Assembly: GCA_002421865.1 (NCBI GenBank)
Contig: DISE01000030.1
Span: forward strand, 1 to 52,625
Length of the DNA: 52,625 nt
Direction: 5' to 3'
DNA from: Castellaniella sp. UBA6218
GTDB taxonomy: Bacteria > Pseudomonadota > Gammaproteobacteria > Burkholderiales > Burkholderiaceae_B
The position numbers and the translations under genes were made by a program. Under the pieces are notes generated by a model that searched no databases, had not been told where the DNA came from, and saw only the letters and a list, made by a program, of their open reading frames with translations. How positions within the stretch are numbered: position 1 is the first letter of the stretch; every line of letters begins with the position of its first letter. Positions 15,364 through 23,117 of the stretch are shown here, piece after piece.

Positions 15364-16641
15364 TTATTGCGCTGCCTGGGTGATGCTGTGAGCCCAGGTG
15401 AAGGCTTCCTGGACCAGCGGGTCGAGCTGTTCGGCGGTGACCCCCAGCTCCCTCAGCAGGGGCGCTGGGTCTTCTTCCTCATCGCGGTCCGAGGGGAAGA
15501 TGAGGGTGGCCAGGCGCAGGTCCGGACCCAGCGCGCCTTCGCGCCGCAGCAATGCCTCGCGCACCGGGACGTCGACGCGGACCTGCGACAGCAGATCCTG
15601 CATGGTGCCCTGGAACAATTGGTCCATGATGGACAGCATGCCGGTGGTGAAGGCGGTCTCCGCGCGGACGGTCTGTTCGGGGTGGAGCAGCGTGGACAGG
15701 GCCTCCATCAGATGTGCGCGCGCGCTGGCCTGGAGCAGGGTGGGCGACAGGTAGCCGGCCGGCTTGCCCGCCTCGGTGTACATCAGCACCTGGATCCAGC
15801 GCTGCAGTTGCCGCCGACCCAGCAGCATGATGGCCTGGTTCAGGGATTCGACCTCCTGGCTCAAGCCGAAGGCCGGGGTGTTCACCATGTCCAGCAGCGT
15901 CTTGACCAGTTCGGGATCCTGCTGCAGGCAGGCCTGGATTTCCGGGACTTCGCCTTCGCCCATGATCAGCGTGACCAGGCGCAGCAAGGTCTTCTGCCGG
16001 CTCGTGAGAGGTGCGGCGCTCAGGTCCATGGGCCAGTGCCCCTGGAACAGGGTGAAGCCCAGCAACATGAAATTGTCGTGCGTCGCCTTGTCGGGCGTGT
16101 CGACGGCCATCAGTTGGCGGCCGGCCTGCTTGTGCTGGAAGCTCTGGCGGAAGATGTCCGCCTTGGTGCTCAGTCCAGGGTCGAAGCGCACGACCTTGCA
16201 GAAGGGCAGGATCGCTTCGCGGCCGGGCTGGGCGGCGATATCGCCGCGGATGGAAAATTTCGTGCCGCCGTGGGCCAGGCTTTGCAGCGTCTGGATCAGT
16301 TCCGGCGTGATCTCGATCTTTTCCGGGAATTCGAGATAGGTCCGGTGGCGCGGCAGCATGTGCGCGAAGGCGTTCTGCAGCAGGCCCGGCGTGCCGTCGA
16401 TCCAGTGCGGGGCGTAGGCGAAGAAAGCGCTGGCGCCGTGCGTGCGTGCGGTCTCGATCAGTGCGGCCCCGGTGTCCATGTCAGGCTCCTGCGGCTCGGC
16501 CCACAGGACACGCAGCCGGTAGCCGGCCAGGCCACGGTTCTGATCCAGGATCGGTTCGCGCCGGATCAGGCGGGGCGGCGGGGGTGCGGATGCGTCGGCC
16601 GCGGCGTCCGTGGACGAAGCGGTCGTCAGGTCGGGTTCCAT
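15364..16641 (-). CDS. EAL/HDOD signalling protein with degenerate EAL domain (YuxH/CdgJ-like)
   Basis: A 425-residue cytoplasmic protein. After a low-complexity Ala/Pro leader of about 25 residues, the stretch RREPILDQNRGLAGYRLRVLW matches the start of an EAL-fold domain. The EAL signature and metal-binding residues are absent, so c-di-GMP hydrolysis is unlikely. The C-terminal half (from about residue 220) is an HDOD domain: RLVTLIMGEGEVPEIQ, LLDMVNTPAFGL, and INQ-type segment LNQAIMLLGRRQLQRW. Such proteins act as interaction hubs in motility and biofilm signalling. Start at 16641 has AGGAGA in place; the frame runs on upstream without family similarity. Confidence 0.82.
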   Translation of the reverse strand: MEPDLTTASSTDAAADASAPPPPRLIRREPILDQNRGLAGYRLRVLWAEPQEPDMDTGAALIETARTHGASAFFAYAPHWIDGTPGLLQNAFAHMLPRHRTYLEFPEKIEITPELIQTLQSLAHGGTKFSIRGDIAAQPGREAILPFCKVVRFDPGLSTKADIFRQSFQHKQAGRQLMAVDTPDKATHDNFMLLGFTLFQGHWPMDLSAAPLTSRQKTLLRLVTLIMGEGEVPEIQACLQQDPELVKTLLDMVNTPAFGLSQEVESLNQAIMLLGRRQLQRWIQVLMYTEAGKPAGYLSPTLLQASARAHLMEALSTLLHPEQTVRAETAFTTGMLSIMDQLFQGTMQDLLSQVRVDVPVREALLRREGALGPDLRLATLIFPSDRDEEEDPAPLLRELGVTAEQLDPLVQEAFTWAHSITQAAQ

Positions 16642-16871
16642 CGAATCTCCTTTTTTGCGGCTGCGGCGCTTCCCGCGAGATTGGATCGCGCGCAGGGCCG
16701 GTCTTGTCTTTTGTATTGTTGAAACGGGAATCTTGAACTGTACGGGAGCCGTCTGGCCGATAGCGGTTCGGGTACCGTCAAGGATTGTACTGTGCCCGCC
16801 GTCCCAGGTCAGCATCGCATCGTGACTTTATCGACACGGCGCATGGTGACGGCCCTGGAACGGTGCTGGAC

Positions 16872-16877
16872 TACAAT
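16872..16877 (+). promoter_or_regulatory. Candidate -10 (TACAAT) for the aminotransferase gene
   Basis: TACAAT lies 28 bases before ATG 16905; no convincing -35 is seen. The rest of the 263-base gap between the divergent HDOD and aminotransferase genes shows only GC-rich sequence and a few poor promoter-like matches on the minus strand. Confidence 0.35.
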
Positions 16878-16904
16878 CGGCGCATCGTTTCGTTGGAGAA
16901 AACC

Positions 16905-18035
16905 ATGCCTGGATTGCTGCCCAATGTCGACCCCGAGGGGTTGCTGGAATATTCGGTGGTCTACACCGACCGCGCCCTGAACCACATGTCCGCGTCATTC
17001 CAGCAGGTGATGCGCGACATCTCGCGCACCCTCAAGTCCGTATACGGGGCGCATGCCGCCATCGTGGTGCCCGGCAGCGGCACCTTCGGCATGGAGGCCG
17101 TCGCGCGCCAGTTCGCCACTGGCCGGCGCTGCCTGGTGATCCGCAACGGCTGGTTCAGCTATCGCTGGAGCCAGATCTTCGAGGCCGGCCGCATTCCGTC
17201 CGAGGAGCGTGTGCTCAAGGCCCGTCCGGTCGAGGCCGGCGACCAGCCCTTCTTCGCGCCGCCGCCAGTGGACGAGGTCGTCGCCGCGATCCGCGAATTC
17301 AAGCCCGAAATCGTCTTCGCCGCGCACGTCGAAACGGCCTCCGGCATCATGCTGCCCGACGACTATGTCCGCCAGGTCGCCGATGCCGTGCACGAAGCGG
17401 GCGGCCTGTTCGTTCTGGACTGCATCGCTTCGGGCACGATGTGGGTGGACATGCGTGACGTGCATGTGGACGTGCTGATCTCGGCGCCTCAGAAGGGCTG
17501 GACCGCGTCGGCCTGCTGCGGCCTGGTGATGCTCGGCGAGGCCGCCCGCAAGCATATCGAAACCACGCAGAGCACCAGTTTCGCCTGCGATCTGCGCAAG
17601 TGGCTGGGCATCATGGAAGCCTATGAAAAGGGCGGTCATGCCTACCATGCCACCTTGCCCACGGATTCCCTGACCGTGCTGCGCGACGTGATGGCGGAAA
17701 CCGAGGCCTACGGCACCGACCGGGTCAAGGCCGAACAGCGCCAGCTGGGCGGGGCCGTGCGCGCGCTGCTGCGCGAACGCGGCTTCAAGAGCGTCGCCGC
17801 GCCGGGTTTCGAGGCCCCGGGCGTTGTGGTCAGCTACACCAACGACGACGGCATCCACACGACGCGCAAGTTCGCCGAGGCCGGGCTTCAGGCCGCCGCC
17901 GGCGTGCCGCTGGCCTGCGACGAGCCCGCAGGTTTCAAGACCTTCCGCCTCGGGCTGTTCGGACTCGACAAGCTGCACAATGTCCAGCGCACCGTGGACA
18001 CTCTGGCCGCGGCGCTGGACCGGATACAGGCTTAG
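16905..18035 (+). CDS. Class V aminotransferase, alanine/serine-glyoxylate aminotransferase family
   Basis: A 376-residue PLP enzyme. The Schiff-base lysine is K197 in SAPQKGWT. D172 in VLDCIASGT binds the pyridine nitrogen, and VPGSGTFGMEA (about 55-65) forms the phosphate-binding loop. These match the Agt/Sgt-like subgroup, which moves amino groups between alanine or serine and glyoxylate or pyruvate. GGAGA precedes ATG 16905; the longer frame from 16785 covers the promoter. It ends only six bases before the convergent tenA stop. The donor and acceptor cannot be fixed from sequence. Confidence 0.88.
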   Translation: MPGLLPNVDPEGLLEYSVVYTDRALNHMSASFQQVMRDISRTLKSVYGAHAAIVVPGSGTFGMEAVARQFATGRRCLVIRNGWFSYRWSQIFEAGRIPSEERVLKARPVEAGDQPFFAPPPVDEVVAAIREFKPEIVFAAHVETASGIMLPDDYVRQVADAVHEAGGLFVLDCIASGTMWVDMRDVHVDVLISAPQKGWTASACCGLVMLGEAARKHIETTQSTSFACDLRKWLGIMEAYEKGGHAYHATLPTDSLTVLRDVMAETEAYGTDRVKAEQRQLGGAVRALLRERGFKSVAAPGFEAPGVVVSYTNDDGIHTTRKFAEAGLQAAAGVPLACDEPAGFKTFRLGLFGLDKLHNVQRTVDTLAAALDRIQA

Positions 18036-18041
18036 TATCCC

Positions 18042-18722
18042 TCAGGCGCCGTCCAGTCCCATTTGCCAGAAGTCGATCTCCAGGCGGACGGCGTCGCGGA
18101 ACGTGGCCGCCAGTCCGTCCAGGCGTCCGGCGGTCTGGCCGCTCAGGCGCGCGTCCAGCCAGTCGCGTTCCGCTTGCGCCGCCGCCTGGAATTCCTCGCT
18201 GGCGTACATGGCGATCCAGGCTTCGTAAGGGTTGGCCGGCCCCCGCACGGTGAACGCCTGGGCCTCGATCCAGCAGGCGATGTCCGCGTAGCCGACCAGA
18301 CAGGGGGCCAATGCCACGTGCAGGTCCAGCAGATCGCCGCGGTGGCCGGCGTCAAGCACATAGCGGGTGTAGGCCATGGTTTCGCGCGCTTCGGGCAGCG
18401 CTTCCAGTTCGGCCTCGTCGATGCCCCAGCGGGCGCAGTAATCCATGTGCAGGCCCATCTCCAGATCCACGATGGCCTTCAGACTGTCCAGCCCCTGGCG
18501 CAGTTCTGCGATCGTGCGGCTCTTGTAGACCGCCAACCCCCAGGCGCGGGCGAAGTGCACCAGGAACAGATAGTCCTGTCGCAGATAGCGGCGGAAGGCC
18601 TCGGCCGGCAGGGTGCCGGCCGCCAGTCCACGCACGAATTCATGCTGGCGATAGGCCTCCCATTCGGGGGCGCAACGGGCCAGCAGCGCGGCGAAGGGTG
18701 TCGGATCGGTTGAAGTCTTCAT
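18042..18722 (-). CDS. tenA: TenA family thiaminase II (aminopyrimidine aminohydrolase)
   Basis: A 226-residue all-helical hydrolase that salvages the thiamine pyrimidine by converting 4-amino-5-aminomethyl-2-methylpyrimidine to HMP. Active-site residues align by context with the Bacillus enzyme: D50 in LRQDYLFL, C141 in LAPCLVGYADI, and E215 in RLEIDFW. Length fits TenA. The reading frame stays open for 2.2 kb upstream, antisense to baeSR; GGAG and family alignment place the start at 18722. No thiamine riboswitch is visible in the 126-base divergent region shared with baeS. Confidence 0.92.
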   Translation of the reverse strand: MKTSTDPTPFAALLARCAPEWEAYRQHEFVRGLAAGTLPAEAFRRYLRQDYLFLVHFARAWGLAVYKSRTIAELRQGLDSLKAIVDLEMGLHMDYCARWGIDEAELEALPEARETMAYTRYVLDAGHRGDLLDLHVALAPCLVGYADIACWIEAQAFTVRGPANPYEAWIAMYASEEFQAAAQAERDWLDARLSGQTAGRLDGLAATFRDAVRLEIDFWQMGLDGA

Positions 18723-18848
18723 GCGGGTCTCCATGGGCGTGCGGACCCGAGTGTAGCCCGTGGGCAGCATGTCGCCGTCCGGAGCCGGCCTACGGTACGA
18801 TAGTGCGGACGGCGGGGACCGCCTTCCCGCTCGCGGACAAGATCCTTC

Positions 18849-20285
18849 ATGCGTTCCAGCATCACCTTCAAACTCTTCCTGGCCATCCTGGCGACCTGCA
18901 TCGTCGTGGCGTTCGCCATGGGCATGGCCGTACGCTACAGCTTCGACAGCGGGTTCGGCGACTACATCCGCGAGCGCGAGAACCGGCGGCTGGAAAGTCT
19001 GGCGGTGACGCTGGCGGCCGATTACGTCGAGACCGGTGGTTGGGGTTTCCTGGCCGGGCGTGGCGATCGTTGGGAACGCAGCCTGCGGCTGTCGCGCTAC
19101 GCGCAGCCGGGCGAACGTGATCGTGATCGCCGCGGGGCGCCGCCGCCGGGGCCGCCGCCCCGCGTCACGCTGGTGGACGCCGAAGGCGGCTGGCTCGCGG
19201 GGCCGCGCGTACGCCCCGGAGCGGAACTGATCCGGCATCCCGTCACTGTGGACGGCCGGTCCGTGGGTTGGCTGCTCAGTCCCCCGCCCAGGCTCATGGC
19301 CGTCAACGACGAGATCGACCAACGCTTCAAGTCCCGGCAATTGCGGGCGACCTGGGTGATCGTCGGGCTGTCCGTCCTGCTGGCGGCCCTGGTCAGCCTG
19401 CTGCTGGCGCGCCTGCTGCTGGTGCCGGTGCGGCGTCTCGCCCAGGCCACCCGCCGCCTGGCCGACGGCGATTTCGACATCCGGGTGCGTGTCGGTGCGC
19501 CCGACGAACTCGGGCGGCTGGCGCGCGACTTCAACCGCCTGGCGCACAGTCTGGCGCGCAACGCCCGCCTGCGGCGGGAGCTGATGGCGGACATGTCCCA
19601 CGAACTGCGGACGCCGCTGGCCGTGTTGCGCGGCGAGATCGAGGCTCTGCAAGACGGTCTGCGCGCGCCCGACGAGGCCGCGCTGGCCTCGCTGGCTCAC
19701 GAGATCGGGCGGCTGAACCGGCTGGTGGACGACCTGCGCGAATTGTCGCTGGCCGATGCGGGCGCACTGGATTACCGCATGCGGCCGCTGGACCTGTCGG
19801 CGCTGGCCGCGCGGGCGCTTGACGCGGTAAGGGACCGATATGCCAGGGCCGGTCTGGCACTGGACCAGGACATCGAGCCCGGCCTGCGCTTGTCTGGCGA
19901 CGAACGCCGCCTGGAGCAACTGCTGGCGAACCTGCTGGAAAACAGCCTGCGCTACACAGACAGTCCGGGACGCGTGCGCCTGCGGGCGGGGCGGCGCGAC
20001 GGCCGCATCGTGCTGGAGGTCGCCGATACTGCGCCTTCGGTGGCCCCCGACCAATTGCCCCGCTTGTTCGACCGCCTGTACCGTGTGGAGTCTTCGCGCA
20101 GTCGCCTTCATGGCGGGTCGGGGCTGGGTCTGGCGATCTGCCGTTCCATCGTCCAGGCCCATGGCGGCGGGATTTCGGCGGCGCCGTCCGACCTGGGCGG
20201 ACTGGCGATCCGCGTCGAATGGCCCCTGGCCGGCGGTCGGGTGGCGGATGCGGCGGACGGCTTTACCGCGATGGACAAGGAGTGA
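18849..20285 (+). CDS. baeS: Envelope-stress sensor histidine kinase BaeS
   Basis: A 478-residue membrane kinase. It has an N-terminal membrane segment (about 8-30), a periplasmic sensor region (to about 170) with an Arg/Pro-rich stretch, and a second membrane segment followed by HAMP (VPVRRLAQATRRLADGDFDIRV). The phospho-acceptor is H251 in DMSHELRTPLAVLRGE. NLLENSLRYTDS is the N box and GGSGLGLAIC the G2 box. The G1 box reads ADTAPSV instead of DxGxG; E. coli BaeS has a similar ADSAPGV, which supports the assignment. baeR follows after three bases. A TACGAT (18796-18801) is a weak -10 candidate. Confidence 0.92.
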   Translation: MRSSITFKLFLAILATCIVVAFAMGMAVRYSFDSGFGDYIRERENRRLESLAVTLAADYVETGGWGFLAGRGDRWERSLRLSRYAQPGERDRDRRGAPPPGPPPRVTLVDAEGGWLAGPRVRPGAELIRHPVTVDGRSVGWLLSPPPRLMAVNDEIDQRFKSRQLRATWVIVGLSVLLAALVSLLLARLLLVPVRRLAQATRRLADGDFDIRVRVGAPDELGRLARDFNRLAHSLARNARLRRELMADMSHELRTPLAVLRGEIEALQDGLRAPDEAALASLAHEIGRLNRLVDDLRELSLADAGALDYRMRPLDLSALAARALDAVRDRYARAGLALDQDIEPGLRLSGDERRLEQLLANLLENSLRYTDSPGRVRLRAGRRDGRIVLEVADTAPSVAPDQLPRLFDRLYRVESSRSRLHGGSGLGLAICRSIVQAHGGGISAAPSDLGGLAIRVEWPLAGGRVADAADGFTAMDKE

Positions 20286-20288
20286 GGC

Positions 20289-20987
20289 ATGCGGATTCTG
20301 GTGGTCGAGGACGAACCCAAGCTGGCCGAGGTGCTGCGGACCTACCTGCAGGCGGCCGGCTACGAGGTGCGCTGCGCGGACGACGGCCTGGCCGTCATGC
20401 CTCTGATCGTGGACTGGTCGCCCGACCTGGTCCTGCTGGACCTGATGCTGCCCGGGCGCGATGGCCTGGACTTGTGCCGCGATATCCGCGCCAATACGTC
20501 GATTCCGGTCATCATGGTCACCGCTCGGACCGAGGAGATCGACCGCCTGCTGGGCCTGGAGCTGGGCGCCGACGACTACATCTGCAAGCCCTACAGCCCT
20601 AGAGAAGTCGTGGCCCGCGTCAAGGCGGTCCTGCGGCGCAGCGCGGCGGACCCGGCGCCGGCCAGGACGCATGGAGCCGGGGGACTGGACATCGACGAGG
20701 GCGCCTGGAGCGCACGCCTGGATGGCGTGCCACTGGACCTGACACCGGTGGAATTCCGTCTGCTGGCGCTGCTGGCCAGCCAGCCGGGGCGCATTTTTTC
20801 CCGCGATCAGGTGCTGGACGGCCTGTACGACGACCGCCGCGTCGTCACCGACCGGGCCGTGGACAGCCATGTGAAAAACCTGCGCCGCAAGCTGGCCGCC
20901 GTGCGGCCGGACGGGGAATTGATCCGTTCCGTCTACGGCGTGGGGTACCGGCTGGACCTTGCAGGATCCGCTGACGCTTCTCCATGA
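20289..20987 (+). CDS. baeR: Response regulator BaeR (OmpR family)
   Basis: A 232-residue regulator. The receiver domain has its acidic pocket at E7-D8 and phospho-acceptor D51 in LLDLMLPG. The OmpR-type winged helix (about 130-225) includes LTPVEFRLLALL and RVVTDRAVDSHVKNLRRKL. GADDYICKPYSPREVV and LYDDRRVVTDR are nearly the same as in E. coli BaeR, which makes orthology convincing. It lies three bases after baeS and about 100 bases before the Spy-like gene, its probable target by analogy with E. coli. Confidence 0.94.
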   Translation: MRILVVEDEPKLAEVLRTYLQAAGYEVRCADDGLAVMPLIVDWSPDLVLLDLMLPGRDGLDLCRDIRANTSIPVIMVTARTEEIDRLLGLELGADDYICKPYSPREVVARVKAVLRRSAADPAPARTHGAGGLDIDEGAWSARLDGVPLDLTPVEFRLLALLASQPGRIFSRDQVLDGLYDDRRVVTDRAVDSHVKNLRRKLAAVRPDGELIRSVYGVGYRLDLAGSADASP

Positions 20988-20998
20988 AATCTTCACGA

Positions 20999-21016
20999 TT
21001 CGCCCATTTTTTCGCC
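20999..21016 (+). promoter_or_regulatory. Weak candidate BaeR site: two TTCGCC repeats
   Basis: TTCGCC occurs at 20999-21004 and 21011-21016, just after baeR and upstream of the Spy-like gene. OmpR-family regulators often bind direct repeats about one helical turn apart. It does not match the E. coli BaeR box, so confidence is low. Confidence 0.22.
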
Positions 21017-21089
21017 GCAGTCGGTCCGTAATCTGTCTTCATCGCAGCCCCATCGGGGGGCCGCCGGAAATGAAGAAAGGAAGACCGAC

Positions 21090-21596
21090 ATGCACTTCGA
21101 TCACCTCACCCGCGCCCGCTCGCTCTCCGCCCTGGCCATGGCCACCGCCCTGGTCGCTGCGCCACTGGCCGCCTCGGCGGCTCCCGGCATGCCGGACGAC
21201 GGCGGTCCCCGCCATCACCAGAAGGGCGGCTTCGGCCATCACGGCCCCGATTCCGGCCGCTTCGGCGCGGCCCATGGCCTGCGCGCCCTGGATCTCAGCC
21301 AGGACCAGCAGGACCGGATCTTCAAGATCCGCCATGACCAGGAGCAGGCTTTCTACGACAGTGAAAAGGCCTTGCGCGCCGCGCGCGAATCACTGCGTGA
21401 CATCGGCCGCGCGGACACCTTCGACGAGGCCAAGGCCAGACAGGCGGCCGACGCCCTGGGCCAGGCCCAGTCCCGGATGGCCCTGCTGCGCGCCCAGACC
21501 GACGCGCAGATCCATGCGGTGCTGACCCCCGAACAGCGTCAGAAACTGGCGGACCTGCGCGCACCCAGGCGCGCCGGGCAGCCCGGAAAATCCTGA
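21090..21596 (+). CDS. Periplasmic Spy/CpxP family (LTXXQ) chaperone-like protein
   Basis: A 168-residue exported protein. The signal peptide ends near ASAA (about residue 31). A His/Gly-rich segment (HHQKGGFGHHG) comes next and may bind metal. The mature body is helical, with two LTXXQ-like sites: LDLSQDQQDRIFKIR (about 69-83) and LTPEQRQKL near the C-terminus. Spy and CpxP act as ATP-independent chaperones in the envelope stress response. An AAGGAAG site fixes the start. Its place after baeSR mirrors the E. coli Bae-spy regulatory link. Confidence 0.85.
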   Translation: MHFDHLTRARSLSALAMATALVAAPLAASAAPGMPDDGGPRHHQKGGFGHHGPDSGRFGAAHGLRALDLSQDQQDRIFKIRHDQEQAFYDSEKALRAARESLRDIGRADTFDEAKARQAADALGQAQSRMALLRAQTDAQIHAVLTPEQRQKLADLRAPRRAGQPGKS

Positions 21597-21615
21597 TCGT
21601 TCCTGGTTCTCCCGG

Positions 21616-21638
21616 CGTCCGCCCTGATCCGGCGGACG
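21616..21638. terminator. Hairpin between convergent Spy-like and NlpC/P60 genes
   Basis: CGTCCGCC at 21616-21623 pairs with GGCGGACG at 21631-21638 around a 7-base loop. Only short pyrimidine tails follow, so it is a modest bidirectional terminator candidate. Confidence 0.45.
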
Positions 21639-21642
21639 TCCT

Positions 21643-22182
21643 TCAACGCGCGAACAGCGTCCCTACCGACTGGAAATGGCGCTGGTAGTAGGGGTTGTCC
21701 AGCCGGTCGATGCGGACCTGGCCGCCGGTGGACGGCGCGTTGATGAAACGCCCGTCGCCCAGATAGATGCCCATGTGCGAGTTCGGCCGGCCCAGCGTGT
21801 CGAAGAACACCAGGTCGCCCGCCCTCAGTTCACGGCGCGGCACGGGCCGGCTCATGCGGGCGATCTGTTCGGTGCTGTGGGGCAGGGTGGCGCCGGTGGC
21901 TGTGCCGAACACGTATTTCACCAGGCCGCTGCAGTCGAAACCCTGCTGGGCCTGCGATCCGCCGTAGCGGTAGCGAGTATCCAGCAGGCTCAGGGCCGTC
22001 ATGATCACTTCGGTGCGCTGCGCCGGGTCGATGTCGGGATTGGACATGACCGGTCCCCGGCTGCCGGGGCCGGCGCAGGCCGCCAGCCACAGGCACAGCA
22101 GACCGCCCGCCAGGGCGCGCACGGCGGGCCATCCCGGACATGGCCCGGTTCGGAACGCGATGCGGGGCGCAATGGCGGCCAT
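21643..22182 (-). CDS. NlpC/P60 (C40) family peptidoglycan endopeptidase, lipoprotein
   Basis: A 179-residue lipoprotein. The N-terminus carries a hydrophobic core and lipobox WLAAC. The NlpC/P60 domain has its catalytic cysteine in GFDCSGLVKYVF and its histidine in NSHMGIYLGDGRF, with GDLVFFDT before it. Such enzymes cleave the stem peptide of peptidoglycan. It begins 19 bases after yggS on the same strand. Start at 22182 is chosen because it gives a clean lipoprotein signal; the Shine-Dalgarno is poor and the frame remains open upstream. Confidence 0.88.
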   Translation of the reverse strand: MAAIAPRIAFRTGPCPGWPAVRALAGGLLCLWLAACAGPGSRGPVMSNPDIDPAQRTEVIMTALSLLDTRYRYGGSQAQQGFDCSGLVKYVFGTATGATLPHSTEQIARMSRPVPRRELRAGDLVFFDTLGRPNSHMGIYLGDGRFINAPSTGGQVRIDRLDNPYYQRHFQSVGTLFAR

Positions 22183-22201
22183 GGGCGGATGCGGGCAGGC
22201 C

Positions 22202-22987
22202 TTAGCCGGCCTTGCCTTCTGGCCAGTAATGGCTGTCGGACAGGGCGCGGGCGCCGAAGATCGCCTGGCCGACACGCACGGTGGTGGCGCCTTCTTCGAT
22301 CGCCCATTCGAAATCCCCGGACATGCCCATGGACAGCTCGGCGTAGTCCGCGCCCTGCGGGGCGTCCTGGCGCAACTGGTCGCGCAGGTCGCGCAGCAGC
22401 CTGAAGCAGGGGCGCACACGAGTCTCGTCCGGAGAGAACAGGGCCAGCGTCATCAGGCCGCGCACCCTCAGCGCGCCATAGGCGGGCAGGGCGCGTGCGA
22501 AATCCAGCGCCTGTTCGGGCGCCAGACCGAACTTGCTGGCCTCGCCGGATGTGTTCACCTGCACGAAGACGTCCAGTCCGCGGCCTTCTTCCTGGAGGCG
22601 CCGGTCGAGGGCCTCGGCCACGCGCAGGTTGTCCAGGGCCTGGAATTCCCGGGCGAAGCGGGCGACGAATTTGGCCTTGTTGGTCTGCAAGTGGCCGATC
22701 ACGGCCCAGCCCAGGTCGGCGAGGTCGGCCGTGGCTTCCCATTTGCCATAGGCTTCCTGGACTTTGTTCTCGCCCAGCAGGCGGCAACCGGCCGCGTAGG
22801 CCATGCGGATGCGGGGTTCGTCCACGGTCTTGCTGACGGGCAGCAAGCGGACTTCGGCCGGGTCGCGGCCGACCCGTGCGCAGGCGGCGTCGATGCGCGC
22901 GCGGATGTCGGTCAGGTTGGCCTTGATTTCCTCCGGGGTTTCGGCCGTCCGGTAGGCGGGCTGGACAGGGGATGGCGCAGCGTTCAT
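22202..22987 (-). CDS. YggS family PLP homeostasis protein
   Basis: A 261-residue single-domain PLP-binding protein, the bacterial PLPBP that buffers pyridoxal phosphate and has no known catalytic reaction. The PLP lysine is in LLPVSKTVDE. GENKVQEA, GHLQTNKAK, VNTSGEASKFGL and ELSMGMSGDFEWAI are family-specific. Start at 22987 gives a leader about 25 residues longer than the E. coli protein; the ribosome-binding site is weak. It is divergent from recC. Confidence 0.93.
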   Translation of the reverse strand: MNAAPSPVQPAYRTAETPEEIKANLTDIRARIDAACARVGRDPAEVRLLPVSKTVDEPRIRMAYAAGCRLLGENKVQEAYGKWEATADLADLGWAVIGHLQTNKAKFVARFAREFQALDNLRVAEALDRRLQEEGRGLDVFVQVNTSGEASKFGLAPEQALDFARALPAYGALRVRGLMTLALFSPDETRVRPCFRLLRDLRDQLRQDAPQGADYAELSMGMSGDFEWAIEEGATTVRVGQAIFGARALSDSHYWPEGKAG

Positions 22988-23084
22988 TGCAACGGTCTCG
23001 GGCAAAGTCGATGGTGTGTCGAAGACAGTCCCTAGGATAACCCCAACGCGCGCCGAGCCCAATGCGGCGGGGCCGAAAGCCTTT

Positions 23085-23090
23085 TATGAT
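23085..23090 (+). promoter_or_regulatory. Candidate -10 (TATGAT) for recCBD
   Basis: TATGAT matches the consensus at five of six positions, 27 bases before the recC GTG. No clear -35 is present. Confidence 0.35.
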
Positions 23091-23117
23091 GCTGTCTGAT
23101 CAATCAAAGGAGCAGGC

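Larger units (their letters stand above)
15191..15364. repeat. Element bounded by 13-bp direct repeats
   Basis: GCGTGGGGGCCTT occurs at 15191-15203 and again at 15352-15364, bracketing almost the whole space between benE and the HDOD gene. Inside are a terminator-like hairpin, the 71-bp structured repeat, and a GCAGGC-GTAA-GCCTGC hairpin. There is no coding capacity. The right copy reaches the first base of the neighbouring stop codon. It could be a small mobile-like unit or recombination scar; this is inference. Confidence 0.5.

Noticed and set aside
18723..18848. TPP riboswitch upstream of tenA
   Set aside because: The region is short and shows no thi-box motif or the expected helices.
18723..20996. 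Long minus-strand open frame (part of a 984-codon frame) continuing upstream of tenA
   Set aside because: It lies antisense to baeS and baeR, which have clear domains and codon use. The translated sequence has no recognisable domain, and the tenA start is set by a Shine-Dalgarno and by family length. High GC makes long antisense frames common.
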